A stretch of DNA of 64,000 bases from Chlamydiales bacterium (lineage in GTDB: Bacteria; Chlamydiota; Chlamydiia; Chlamydiales; JAAKFR01). Below the pieces are notes generated by a model, which worked only from the letters and a program-made list of their open reading frames with translations, was not told the origin of the DNA and ran no database searches. The position numbers were made by a program, and so were the translations under genes. The stretch covers positions 248,001 through 312,000 of the forward strand of contig JACKPM010000002.1 of assembly GCA_024233495.1 (NCBI GenBank), in the 5' to 3' direction. Below are positions 51,134 to 60,109 of the stretch, one piece after another; positions within the stretch are counted from its first letter, which is position 1; each line of letters begins with the position of its first letter.

Positions 51134-52477
51134 CTACATGTCAATATTTCGGCGACAAAGTGCGATCTGTCTTCGCAGAGGTTCCTCTTTTTTCACTTTA
51201 TTTTCAATAGTCTTGCATGCATGTAAAATCGTGGAGTGCGTTTTCCCAAAAGAGGCACCAATCATCATGAGCGATTCGTTGATCATCTCCTTTGCCAAAA
51301 ACATCGCAACTTGCCGCGCAATTGCAATTTCTTTTGTGCGCGATGTCCCTTTCAAATCAGAAACACGCACTTGGAAAATGGTGGCAACACTTTTTAAAAT
51401 ATTTTCCACAGATATCTTTTGCTTCGGTGCAACTTGGAAGAGCTCACTAAGCGTGCTCTCGACAAGTTCCTCCGAAATCTCTTGGTTGAGCAGGCGGCAG
51501 TGCGCTGTCAACCGATTGATCGCTCCCTCGAGCTGCCGCACGTTTCCAAAGATGTGCTCAGCGATATAAAATGCCACACGGCTGGGAATCTTGAGTCCCT
51601 TTTGCTCAGCTTTGTGTTGCAGGATTGCTACGCGCGTCTCTAAATCAGGCACGCCGACGTGTGCTACAAGCCCCCACTCCATTCGCGCTACAATACGCTC
51701 TGAAAGTTTGAGCTGACCCGGCGGCTTGTCCGAGGTAATGACAATCTGTTTATTTTGATTGATTAAACTCTCAAAAGTATTGCAGAACTCCTCCTCAAAG
51801 TTGAGGCGATTTTGCAAGAATTGAATATCGTCCACAAGTAAGACGTCAAGTGAACGGTAGTATCGCTTCATCTGATCAACAGACTTGTTGCGCAAACTGT
51901 CCACTAAGTCATTGATGAATCCCTCTGTCGTAATGCATTGAATGCGTAGTTGTTTGTGTTCCTCTTTCACATGATGTCCAATTGCATGCAACAGATGCGT
52001 CTTTCCCAATCCCACACCGCCGTGAATGAAGAGGGGATTGTAGGAACGACCGGGACGATTCGCAATGCCAACCGCCGCAGACTTTACGAATTGGTTGGAG
52101 GGGCCTTCAATGAAATTTTCAAAACGATAATATTGGTTGAGCTTCAGCGCATATTTCTCATTAACAGGTGCCTTTTGCTCCTGCTGCTGACGGGGCTGAA
52201 ACTGTCGCTGCTTTTTCGGAGCAAGCTCCGAAATCACAAAGTCAACTGCAGGTTCTCCCTCAGGTGTAACAGGAAGGAAGCTGCATAGATCCTTCTTATA
52301 GTTATCAAGAAGGTAAGCCTTTACAAAGATATTAGGCACCTCCAAACAAATGCGCTCTCCCTCGCTCTCTAAAACTTTAATCGGAGCTAGCCAGTTTTCA
52401 AAAGCTGTCAAAGAGCAACGCTTTTTAACATACCCCAAAAACTGAGTCCAGGTATCCTGCGCATCAACTGTCAACAT
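51134..52477 (-). CDS. dnaA: Chromosomal replication initiator DnaA
   Basis: This 447-residue protein has domain I (1-85), a Gln/Lys-rich linker (RQFQPRQQQEQK), the AAA+ domain with GGVGLGKTHLL and LLVDDIQFL, and the C-terminal DNA-binding domain with KGTSRTKEIAIARQVAMFLA and GASFGKTHSTILHA. Chlamydiae have two dnaA genes as I recall, and this place beside the TPR gene matches the second. An iterated 9-mer lies upstream of the start. Confidence 0.96.
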   Translation of the reverse strand: MLTVDAQDTWTQFLGYVKKRCSLTAFENWLAPIKVLESEGERICLEVPNIFVKAYLLDNYKKDLCSFLPVTPEGEPAVDFVISELAPKKQRQFQPRQQQEQKAPVNEKYALKLNQYYRFENFIEGPSNQFVKSAAVGIANRPGRSYNPLFIHGGVGLGKTHLLHAIGHHVKEEHKQLRIQCITTEGFINDLVDSLRNKSVDQMKRYYRSLDVLLVDDIQFLQNRLNFEEEFCNTFESLINQNKQIVITSDKPPGQLKLSERIVARMEWGLVAHVGVPDLETRVAILQHKAEQKGLKIPSRVAFYIAEHIFGNVRQLEGAINRLTAHCRLLNQEISEELVESTLSELFQVAPKQKISVENILKSVATIFQVRVSDLKGTSRTKEIAIARQVAMFLAKEMINESLMMIGASFGKTHSTILHACKTIENKVKKEEPLRRQIALCRRNIDM

Positions 52478-52489
52478 AGTCGTTTTTCC

Positions 52490-52721
52490 TTATGAACAAA
52501 AGCTTCCACAATCATTTTTCAGCCCTTTTTTGTGGCTAGAGTCGAAAATTTAGCACGCGACTTTTATGGGCGCAACGATTTTATGAACAGGAAAATTGAG
52601 GTGCGAACTAAACGATTGTTCATAAGTGCGATCGGTGGAGAAATAATTTTGTGAACACGCAACCAGTTGAAGTTAAGAAACAATTGAAAATCTTTTAGAT
52701 CTAGAAATCAAGTTACGAACA
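52490..52721. promoter_or_regulatory. Cluster of five TTATGAACA-like 9-mers upstream of dnaA
   Basis: TTATGAACA occurs at 52490-52498, 52581-52589 and, inverted, at 52617-52625. The variants TTGTGAACA (52649-52657) and TTACGAACA (52713-52721) follow. They differ from the relaxed DnaA-box consensus TTWTNCACA at one or more positions. The gap (52478-52723) has no gene. DnaA autoregulation or origin function is plausible; the reading as a DnaA box variant is inference. Confidence 0.5.
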
Positions 52722-52723
52722 CT

Positions 52724-53110
52724 TTAGGCATGAGCCATAAGAAGAGCAGTTGCGTCATTGGCAAGCTTAGCATCATCGCTTTTTTTCAGAATTTGGATGA
52801 TGTCAAGAGCCTCTTGTTTTTTTCCAAGCATCAACAAAGCTTTTGCCTTGTTCATAAGCGTAGGTTGGTGGGAAGGGTCCATCGACAATGCTTTCTCAAG
52901 CTGATAAAGCGCCTTCTCATTTTCTCCTACTTGAAGATAGATAGCGCCCAAAGTTTGTCTGTCAAAGATGCATTTTGGATCGAGAATCAAAAGTGCTTCA
53001 AAAAAGAGACGCGCCTTTTCATATTTTCCTTCACGCAAAAAAGAGAAACCCGAAAAACGAATTTCATTTAGTTGCTCCTCTTGCCATCCCAGTATTTCAA
53101 CCCAATTCAT
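52724..53110 (-). CDS. TPR protein, LcrH/SycD-like
   Basis: This 128-residue protein consists of about three TPR repeats (FLREGKYEKARLFFEALLILDP, and two more with GENEKALYQLEKALSMDP). The size and TPR pattern are those of type III secretion class II chaperones, and I recall a TPR gene next to dnaA in Chlamydia. It is followed directly on the same strand after the gene at 53114. A chaperone role is inferred. Confidence 0.8.
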   Translation of the reverse strand: MNWVEILGWQEEQLNEIRFSGFSFLREGKYEKARLFFEALLILDPKCIFDRQTLGAIYLQVGENEKALYQLEKALSMDPSHQPTLMNKAKALLMLGKKQEALDIIQILKKSDDAKLANDATALLMAHA

Positions 53111-53113
53111 CTT

Positions 53114-53647
53114 TTATCCCTGTAGAAACTGCTTCATTCGTGCATACACTTCATCTATCATTTCGTTCGTGACTTTTATAAGGTGCAGGAATTGAATGAT
53201 CGTTTGCCCCTCATCTTCTACACTTCCCTCTTCACTCTGCTCTTGTTTTTGCTGCTGATCCTTTTCTCCCTCTTTTTCCCAAAGTCTTTCATCTTCTGCA
53301 GCATCAACAAAGCCGCCCTGTTGCTCAATCATAGCTGCAAGGCGTTGCATATCGGCTGCAATTTTCTCTTGGTTCCCCAAGCTTGCCGCGATGTAGGCAG
53401 AGGCGCTTCTCTGGTAATAGTAGTCTTTTGGGATACCAAAATCGGCCCAGGTTTTACGCCGATCAAGACGCATGAGGCGGATGAGCTGTGGAATGTCAGG
53501 GCGTAGCTTTTGAATACTGGTGTGTGCAGCCACCACCCCCGACTTCTCAGGGGTAAGGTTATAATCAGTCGTATACTTTTCAAAGGAGGCTTGACGATGC
53601 GCATAGTCATCATGCGCCTTCATGCCTATATTAAACGACTCCACCAT
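53114..53647 (-). CDS. Uncharacterised chlamydial-type helical protein
   Basis: The ATG at 53647 (AGAGG about 10 nt upstream) gives 177 residues; a TTG at 53668 is in frame. Features: an N-terminal helical part with KLRPDIPQLIRLMRLDRRKTW, a middle glutamine- and glutamate-rich coil (KDQQQKQEQSEEGSVE) and a C-terminal helix. It lies 3 bp upstream of the TPR gene, so they are probably co-expressed and may interact. I do not recognise a domain. The 5' region (53648-53889) shows no gene. Confidence 0.65.
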   Translation of the reverse strand: MVESFNIGMKAHDDYAHRQASFEKYTTDYNLTPEKSGVVAAHTSIQKLRPDIPQLIRLMRLDRRKTWADFGIPKDYYYQRSASAYIAASLGNQEKIAADMQRLAAMIEQQGGFVDAAEDERLWEKEGEKDQQQKQEQSEEGSVEDEGQTIIQFLHLIKVTNEMIDEVYARMKQFLQG

Positions 53648-53889
53648 AATTCTGGAACCTCTGAGCAATCCTTATTTTGCACCTTCTGACAAACTTTTTG
53701 CCAGAGCGTTGTTCTCACCCTCACTAACCCACAGAGGGGGTGGCGTTGGCCTTTAAGCTTAGCTCTGACAATAACTTTGCCGAAATCTGCAAAATAATTG
53801 TTGATTAGAGCTTTCCTTTATCTTAACTCCCTCTCTCTTTACAAACAAGATCGATGCCAAAACAAATGTAAATTAAAGATTTATTTATA

Positions 53890-53919
53890 TTGCTTAGAAC
53901 AAGCTACATGCTATATAAT
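53890..53919 (+). promoter_or_regulatory. Promoter directly before the Inc-like gene
   Basis: TTGCTT (53890-53895) and TATAAT (53914-53919) are 18 bp apart. The predicted transcript start falls at about 53926, on the ATG chosen for the next gene, so the mRNA may be leaderless. The preceding 53648-53889 stretch holds no recognised gene or repeat. Confidence 0.5.
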
Positions 53920-53925
53920 ATGTTC

Positions 53926-54855
53926 ATGAACTGCGCCGTTCGAAAATTTTTTTTTCAAAAGCCGTATGTCTTAGTCCCGACGTTCGCATTAGGCGCTTTT
54001 GTGATGTTTACAGGGGCTCTAGCGATTGCGGCATCAACGGGGCACCGCTTGGGCGCGCTGCAAGGACTCAACGCTCTCTCTACTCCGGGTGGCATCTCAT
54101 TCATTTTCATAGGTGCTTGCATTTCAGTTGTTGGAGTTGTTCTGCACTTCCCAAAAAAGAAGGAGGCAAAGCCTCTACTTAAGACAGCACAGCCTCTACT
54201 TAAGACAGCACAGTCTACACCTAAAGAAACGAAGCCTGTTATTACAAACCATAAATCTATCAAGAAAGAAATTTATAATTACATTAAATTCATGATAGAG
54301 CCGGGCGAGGAGGTTGAGCTCCTTTTCATTGCAAGCGATCTGCAAGAGGCGCTTACGGTAATTCGCCACATTCAAAAGGGGCATTCCCCAGTGAAAGCGC
54401 AGTTTTTATCAATGGAATCTCCAAATTTCCATAATGATGTCAAGTTTCCAGATGCAGTGATCGTTCTTTCAGATAAGCGTGTAAATCTTTCGCTTTTAAA
54501 AGACAAGCGGTCGAGAAATGCGACGCTCTTCCTCTCTGATGGACGAGAGATGGTGATCAATAGATTTCATACTACAGTTTTATCAGACTCAAAGGGGAGC
54601 TTGGACGCATGGGGAAAAGAGGCACATGTGATTGTAGAGGAAGGAACATCTTTTGATTCCGTTGTTACAGCTCTTTCAAAGCTGGAAAAGCCAGGTCATG
54701 TCTATGTTTACTGTGATGCAAAGATGGATTGGCAGGGGATGCATATGTTGCTTCCCTCGCTGTTATTTGATATAAAGGAAAGGAAAGATGCACCAACCAG
54801 TACTGACCCAGGAGATTCTGTCATTCTTCACTGCTCCGATAGCGGTCTTCATTGA
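53926..54855 (+). CDS. Inc-like bilobed membrane protein
   Basis: The ATG at 53926 gives 309 residues; upstream in-frame starts fall inside the promoter. Two hydrophobic helices near the N-terminus (about 14-36 and 58-78) are separated by a short loop, the bilobed pattern of chlamydial inclusion-membrane proteins. A short repeat AKPLLKTAQ / PLLKTAQS follows the helices, then a soluble domain of about 200 residues with no recognised fold. The 3' end overlaps rsmH by 68 bp in another frame, an unusually large overlap. Confidence 0.6.
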   Translation: MNCAVRKFFFQKPYVLVPTFALGAFVMFTGALAIAASTGHRLGALQGLNALSTPGGISFIFIGACISVVGVVLHFPKKKEAKPLLKTAQPLLKTAQSTPKETKPVITNHKSIKKEIYNYIKFMIEPGEEVELLFIASDLQEALTVIRHIQKGHSPVKAQFLSMESPNFHNDVKFPDAVIVLSDKRVNLSLLKDKRSRNATLFLSDGREMVINRFHTTVLSDSKGSLDAWGKEAHVIVEEGTSFDSVVTALSKLEKPGHVYVYCDAKMDWQGMHMLLPSLLFDIKERKDAPTSTDPGDSVILHCSDSGLH

Positions 54856-55639
54856 TGGGACGCTGGGGCTGGGAGGGCACGCCGAATCCTTGCTGACTGC
54901 GCACAAGGAGCTCCTAAAATACTACGGTATTGACCGTGACCCTGAGGCACTTGCACATGCAAAAGAGCGCCTCGATGAGCGGCTTATTCCTCTACACGGT
55001 TCTTTTAGTGAGATGGATACACTTGTTCCTGAACGAGCAGATGGCATTTTGCTCGATTTGGGCGTGAGCTCTCTTCAGCTTGACAAAGCACAGAAGGGGT
55101 TTAGCTTCATGCGCGAGGGGCCGCTTGATATGCGGATGAATCCTGAAGATCCTGTTGATGCTGAAACAATTGTCAACTCTTATTCAGAGAGGGAGTTGGG
55201 AGAAATCTTTCGTGAATATGGAGAGGAACGCAAGTGGCGGCAAGCAGCAAAAGCGATCGTGCATGCTCGGAAAAAGTGCCGTATTGAGACCACTTTGCAG
55301 CTATGCCAAGCGTTAGAGCCAGTGTTGAAGCGGTCGGGGAAGATTCACCCAATGACACGCGTTTTTCAGGCGTTGCGCATCAAAGTGAATGAGGAGCTCC
55401 TTGTTCTTGAGGAGGTGTTGCCAAAGGCTGTCGCCCTTTTGAATCCGGGAGGTCGTTTAGCTGTGATCAGCTTTCACAGTTTGGAAGACCGCATTGTGAA
55501 GCACGCTTTTCGTGATTTTGTTGTGGAAGAAAAAGGGGTAAACATCTTAACAAAAAAGCCAGTAGTGGCAAGTCGCGAAGAGACAAAAAGCAATCCTCGC
55601 GCTCGCAGCGCAAAACTTCGCGTATTAGAAAAAGTATGA
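54788..55639 (+). CDS. rsmH: 16S rRNA (cytosine-1402-N4) methyltransferase
   Basis: This 283-residue enzyme starts HQPVLTQEIL and has DGTLGLGGHAESLL (S-adenosylmethionine site), LLDLGVSSLQLD and the C-terminal FHSLEDRIVKHAFR. Size is slightly short but complete. It opens the division/cell-wall run that continues with ftsL, ftsI, murE and amiA. GGAAAG precedes the ATG by 2 nt. Confidence 0.95.
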   Translation: MHQPVLTQEILSFFTAPIAVFIDGTLGLGGHAESLLTAHKELLKYYGIDRDPEALAHAKERLDERLIPLHGSFSEMDTLVPERADGILLDLGVSSLQLDKAQKGFSFMREGPLDMRMNPEDPVDAETIVNSYSERELGEIFREYGEERKWRQAAKAIVHARKKCRIETTLQLCQALEPVLKRSGKIHPMTRVFQALRIKVNEELLVLEEVLPKAVALLNPGGRLAVISFHSLEDRIVKHAFRDFVVEEKGVNILTKKPVVASREETKSNPRARSAKLRVLEKV

Positions 55640-55917
55640 AACTCGGCTTATTGATTCGCCTCTTCATCTGCATTGTAGCGTTAGGAACTTTTCTCTATCT
55701 TTACATTGACAAGCAAAACCGCATCACCTGCCTTCGCTTGCAAATTCCGGCTTTAGCCAAAGAGTTAGAGCAGATTCAACAAGAGAGTGTGCGGCTGCAA
55801 TTTGAAGTGGATCAGTTTGAAAACCCGATTCACTTGATGGAGCTTGCAAGAAAACCACAATACAGCCACCTACGCCATCCACGCGTGAATGAAATTGTGA
55901 CGATTGAGGGGGAATGA
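55636..55917 (+). CDS. ftsL: FtsL-like division protein
   Basis: This 93-residue protein has one N-terminal helix (LLIRLFICIVALGTFLYLYI) and a coiled-coil with leucine-spaced LRLQIPALAKELEQIQQES, then HLMELARKPQYSHL. This is the size, topology and position of FtsL between rsmH and ftsI. FtsL works with FtsB and FtsQ in septal synthesis; chlamydiae lack FtsZ. It overlaps rsmH by 4 bp. Confidence 0.85.
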   Translation: MKLGLLIRLFICIVALGTFLYLYIDKQNRITCLRLQIPALAKELEQIQQESVRLQFEVDQFENPIHLMELARKPQYSHLRHPRVNEIVTIEGE

Positions 55918-55987
55918 CTCACCAAATCCATTGTTTAACCTCTTTTGAGCAAATAGCAACAACCCAAAAAATGTATACTGTGAGTCT

Positions 55988-57955
55988 ATGAAAAAGAGAC
56001 TCTTGATTGTAGCCCTCTCCCTTTTTTTTCTCTTTTCGCTTTTGATTGTCCAGTATTTTAAGATTCAAATTGTGGAAGGGGAGAAGTGGAGTGAGATAGC
56101 GCTTTCGCAGCACGAGTGTTTGCTGAAAGAGCCCTTCCGTCGCGGTGCCTTTTTCTCTAACTCAAGTGTGAAGCGGGGGCATGTGGAAGAGCCGCGCGCT
56201 CTTGTGCATGATGTCACCAAGTTTCATCTCTACGCTGACCCTCTTTCGATTCCGGCTGAGAAAAGGGGGATGGTTGTAGAGAATCTTTCAAAGATTTTAG
56301 GCGTCTCTTCGCACTGTATTGAAGAGGAGCTTGCGCGAAAGAGTCACAGTCGCAAGGTGCAGCCGTGGCTTACGCGTGATGAGAAAGAACAAGTGACTAA
56401 ATGGTGGTATCCGTATGCGCGCAAAGAGAAGATTGCTTCAAATGCGCTCTTTTTCGTGACCGATTATCAGAGAAGCTATCCTTTTGGGAAGTTGCTAGGT
56501 CAGGTGTTGCATACGATTCGCGACTTGAAGGATGAGAAGACGAACCAGGGGCTTCCAACGGGTGGTCTAGAGGCTTACTTCAACCTCTATTTGCAGGGGA
56601 AAGAGGGGAGGCGTGTATTGCTCCGTTCACCGCTCAATCGGATGGAAAGCGACGAAGTTGTGGAGCTGCCTGAGCATGGCGCCGATGTCTATTTGACTGT
56701 GAATCACTGCATTCAGGCGATTATGGAAGAGGAGCTACAAAAGGGTGTGGCAGCAGCGCAGGCGAAGGGGGGATGGGCTGTGATGATGGAAGCCAAAACA
56801 GGCGAAGTTTTGGGCATTGCGCAGCACCCTTTCTTCTATCCAGCAGAGTATCGCGATTACTTCAACGATCCTGAGAAGATTGAGCAGACAAAGGTAAAGG
56901 CTATTACCGACGCCTTTGAGTTGGGGTCGATCATGAAACCGATCACGATGGGCATTTGTTTAAAGGCAAATGAGGTTTTGGTAGAAAGGGGAGAGACCCC
57001 TCTTTTTTCGCCAGCGGAACCAGTTGATGTGAATCGCTCTCTTTTCCCAGGCAGGGGCTCCAAGCCGCTTTATGATTTGCCCCGGCACACGGCAATCAAC
57101 ATGTACATGGCTTTGCAAAAGTCATCTAATATCTACATGGCGCAGCTCGTCGAGCGGGTGATCAACCGGTTAGGCAATGCGTGGTATCGGGAACAGCTTG
57201 TCGAAAGTTTTGGCTTCGGGCAAAAGAGTGGTATTGAGCTTCCAGCTGAGGCGGTAGGTCTAGTGCCACGCATTGGAAAGGTGCATGCAAACGGAGCGCT
57301 TGAGTGGTCGCTTGGAACACCCTACTCGCTCTCTTTTGGGTATAACATATTGGCAACGAGTTTGCAGATGTTGCGCGCGATTTCGATTTTTCCTAACGGG
57401 GGGTATTTAGTAGAACCCACACTTGTGAAAAGAATCGTAAAGGGGGATCAAGTACTCTTTGAGAGGAGTCACTGTCCTAAAAAAAGAGTGCTCTCTTCTG
57501 ATTCTGCTTATGAGGTAATGAAGGGAATGAAATTCTCGACAAAACCAGGAGGGACAGGGACGCGTGCAGAGATCCCTGGCTACACCGAGGCGGGCAAAAC
57601 AGGGACTGCAGAAAAAATTGTTGGTGGCGTTTATTCCAAGCAAAAGTATATTTCATCTTTTGTAGGGTTTGCCCCTGCAAGGAGAAGTGAGGAGAATCCG
57701 CTTGTTTTAGTGGTCACCTTAGATGAGCCAGCTCCTATTTTCCTTGAGGGTGGCGTCAAGAACTATTTGGGAGGAAGGTGTGCAGCACCTGTCTTCAAAG
57801 AGATCATGCGCCGCACGCTGGAGTACCTTGGGGTGCCGCTAGACGACCCTTGCGGCTACCCTGAAAAAGATCCTCGCTATGACAGTGAGCGCGCTGATTG
57901 GATGTGTGAGGTGCGCGCCCTCAAACAAAAATACGACGAGTGGAATCGGAAATGA
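55988..57955 (+). CDS. ftsI: Penicillin-binding protein 3 / FtsI-like transpeptidase
   Basis: This 655-residue protein has one N-terminal helix, a dimerisation domain and a transpeptidase domain. The active site is S314-x-x-K in GSIMKP, with SSN at 379-381 and KTG at 537-539. It makes septal peptidoglycan cross-links. Chlamydiae make a thin, division-associated ring of peptidoglycan, consistent with this cluster. It overlaps murE by 4 bp. Confidence 0.94.
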   Translation: MKKRLLIVALSLFFLFSLLIVQYFKIQIVEGEKWSEIALSQHECLLKEPFRRGAFFSNSSVKRGHVEEPRALVHDVTKFHLYADPLSIPAEKRGMVVENLSKILGVSSHCIEEELARKSHSRKVQPWLTRDEKEQVTKWWYPYARKEKIASNALFFVTDYQRSYPFGKLLGQVLHTIRDLKDEKTNQGLPTGGLEAYFNLYLQGKEGRRVLLRSPLNRMESDEVVELPEHGADVYLTVNHCIQAIMEEELQKGVAAAQAKGGWAVMMEAKTGEVLGIAQHPFFYPAEYRDYFNDPEKIEQTKVKAITDAFELGSIMKPITMGICLKANEVLVERGETPLFSPAEPVDVNRSLFPGRGSKPLYDLPRHTAINMYMALQKSSNIYMAQLVERVINRLGNAWYREQLVESFGFGQKSGIELPAEAVGLVPRIGKVHANGALEWSLGTPYSLSFGYNILATSLQMLRAISIFPNGGYLVEPTLVKRIVKGDQVLFERSHCPKKRVLSSDSAYEVMKGMKFSTKPGGTGTRAEIPGYTEAGKTGTAEKIVGGVYSKQKYISSFVGFAPARRSEENPLVLVVTLDEPAPIFLEGGVKNYLGGRCAAPVFKEIMRRTLEYLGVPLDDPCGYPEKDPRYDSERADWMCEVRALKQKYDEWNRK

Positions 57956-59382
57956 AACTAAAGAAACTGATTGAACACCTCCCAATTAAAATATACAAAG
58001 GCTCGAAAGAGGTCGAGATTACGGGACTTTGTTCCCATTCTAAGTATGTTGCACCAGGCAACCTCTTCATTGTGAAGCTAGGAACACGTGATGATGGAGC
58101 AAAATACGTCAATGAGGCGCTCGCTTCTGGAGCAGCTGCGATTCTGACAGACCTTCCTGATCCTTCACTGCGCGATGTGGTGCAGCTCATCACTCCAGAT
58201 GTAGTGGGGATAGAAGGGCAGCTCGCAAGTCGCTTTTTTGGAGATCCAAGTCGCTCGCTTTTCACTGTAGGTGTCACAGGCACAAATGGAAAAACCACTG
58301 TTTCTTATTTAGTGAAACACCTGCTTGATGCATTAGGTGGGCGGTGTGGGCTTATTGGAACCATTGAATATATGATTGGAGACTATCATTTTGAGGCTGA
58401 GCTCACGACCCCTGATGTACTTACGAATAATAAACTGTTAAGTGAGATGGTAAGGCAAGGAAGCACAGCAGCCGCGATGGAAGTGTCCTCACATGCACTC
58501 TCACAAAATCGTGTGGATGGCATTCACTATGACGTCGCTATTTTCACCAATCTCTCGCAAGACCATCTCGATTATCATGGCACGCTTCAGGCGTATGCAG
58601 CTGCAAAAAAGCGCCTTTTTACCTCTCTTGATGCGTCGAGCACAGCCATCACAACCCTTAAAGGGATGGAAATGGTGGAGGAGTGCAAGGGAAAAGTGTT
58701 TACCTACTCTCTTTTACCTAAAGCAGATCTCTATGCCACTGATTTACACTTCACTCCTGAATATACAGCTTTTGTTGCACACCATAACGGCAAGAGCTCT
58801 GCAATCAAAATGCCGCTTGTGGGCGATTTCAATGTGCTCAATGCACTCGCTGCTATTGCCACATGTATTGTAAAAGGGCACCCTCTTGAAGAGATTGCGC
58901 CGCACTTCTCAACGTTTCCCCAAGTGCGTGGTCGCTTTGAGCGTGTTGCTCCAAACATCTATATCGATTTTGCCCACACTCCTGATGCGATTGCAAATGT
59001 GCTCTCATCTCTTGAGCACATTCGAAAAGGGCGTATCCTCCTCGTTTTTGGAGCGGGAGGAGATCGGGATAGGCAAAAGCGCAAAGAGATGGGAAGAGTT
59101 GCATCTGCCGCTGACCTCACGATTCTTACCTCTGACAATCCTCGTAGTGAAGATCCCCGCGCTATTTGTGACGAAGTTGCCTCAGGGTGTACAGGGGAGT
59201 ACATGATTGAAATCGATCGACGAAAAGCAATCGAAATGGCAATCGCTCTTGCAGCTCCTGATGATTTGATTTTGATTGCTGGCAAGGGGCATGAAACGCA
59301 TCAAACGTTTGCTCATCAAACCATTCCCTTTGATGATCGTAAAGTGGTGCTTGAAACGCTAGATGAGGTTCGATGCTCTTAA
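57952..59382 (+). CDS. murE: UDP-MurNAc-tripeptide ligase (meso-DAP adding)
   Basis: The ATG at 57952 overlaps the ftsI stop and gives 476 residues. The ATP site is VTGTNGKTT. The DNPRSEDPRAI motif is the marker of meso-diaminopimelate specificity, in contrast to the Lys enzymes. The N-terminal UDP-MurNAc-Ala-Glu binding part and the C-terminal GKGHETHQ are present. It adds the third residue of the stem peptide in the cytoplasm. Confidence 0.95.
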   Translation: MKLKKLIEHLPIKIYKGSKEVEITGLCSHSKYVAPGNLFIVKLGTRDDGAKYVNEALASGAAAILTDLPDPSLRDVVQLITPDVVGIEGQLASRFFGDPSRSLFTVGVTGTNGKTTVSYLVKHLLDALGGRCGLIGTIEYMIGDYHFEAELTTPDVLTNNKLLSEMVRQGSTAAAMEVSSHALSQNRVDGIHYDVAIFTNLSQDHLDYHGTLQAYAAAKKRLFTSLDASSTAITTLKGMEMVEECKGKVFTYSLLPKADLYATDLHFTPEYTAFVAHHNGKSSAIKMPLVGDFNVLNALAAIATCIVKGHPLEEIAPHFSTFPQVRGRFERVAPNIYIDFAHTPDAIANVLSSLEHIRKGRILLVFGAGGDRDRQKRKEMGRVASAADLTILTSDNPRSEDPRAICDEVASGCTGEYMIEIDRRKAIEMAIALAAPDDLILIAGKGHETHQTFAHQTIPFDDRKVVLETLDEVRCS

Positions 59383-60044
59383 GATTACTCTTGATTCTTC
59401 TATGTACAGCATGTGCGCACAATATTCCTGATCAAGTTTCTAACATCTATGAGAAGCCCTTTAAGCAGGTAGCTCCACAAAAAGAAGAGCTCATTGTAAT
59501 CGATGCGGGGCATGGAGGGAAAGATACGGGGAGCGCATCTAAGTATGAAGGATATGAAGAGAAAAGTTTGACGCTGAAAACGGCTCTCCTTGTGCGCGAC
59601 TATCTTCAGGAGCTTGGCTACAAGACGGTCATGACGCGGCAAAGCGATGCCTACATCCCTCTTTCCACACGTGCAGAGATGGCAAACTCAATCAAGGCGA
59701 ATCTCTTTGTAAGCATTCACTATAACCATTGTCCCAGCCGGGAGCCGCACGGTATTGAGGTGTTCTACTATAAGGAAACACCCCCCCATTCCAAACGCAT
59801 TCTTGAGTCACAAGACGCTGGGCAGGTTGTGGCAAGCCATATTGTAAAGTATACTGGGTTGCACTCGCGTGGCGTGAAGCAGGGTAATCTTGCTGTTGTG
59901 CGCGAAACCCATATGCCAGCGATCTTGATCGAAGCAGGCTTTCTTTCGAATCCCCATGAGCGTGAAAAGATTAAGGATGAGCACCACCAAAAAGCGCTTG
60001 CCTGGGGAATTGCCAAGGGCATCGATCATTATCTATCAAAATAA
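59373..60044 (+). CDS. amiA: N-acetylmuramoyl-L-alanine amidase
   Basis: This 223-residue protein has a lipoprotein-like signal (LLILLCTAC), then the Amidase_3 domain with zinc ligands in IDAGHGGKDTG and NLFVSIHYNH, the Glu of YEGYEEKSL and the catalytic Glu near ILIEAGFLSN. It hydrolyses the amide linking the stem peptide to muramic acid. The chlamydial AmiA homologue is known to act on division-site peptidoglycan. It overlaps murE by 10 bp. Confidence 0.93.
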   Translation: MLLRLLLILLCTACAHNIPDQVSNIYEKPFKQVAPQKEELIVIDAGHGGKDTGSASKYEGYEEKSLTLKTALLVRDYLQELGYKTVMTRQSDAYIPLSTRAEMANSIKANLFVSIHYNHCPSREPHGIEVFYYKETPPHSKRILESQDAGQVVASHIVKYTGLHSRGVKQGNLAVVRETHMPAILIEAGFLSNPHEREKIKDEHHQKALAWGIAKGIDHYLSK

Positions 60045-60068
60045 TTTTTACAGCTTTCTCAATATCCA

Positions 60069-60097
60069 TTGAAAATATCGTCTTTTCTTTGTAAAAT
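60069..60097 (+). promoter_or_regulatory. sigma-70-type promoter of proBA
   Basis: TTGAAA (60069-60074) and TAAAAT (60092-60097) are 17 bp apart and 12 bp before the proB ATG. There is no clear ribosome-binding site, so the mRNA leader may be only a few nucleotides. Confidence 0.55.
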
Positions 60098-60109
60098 ACC
60101 TCTCATTCT

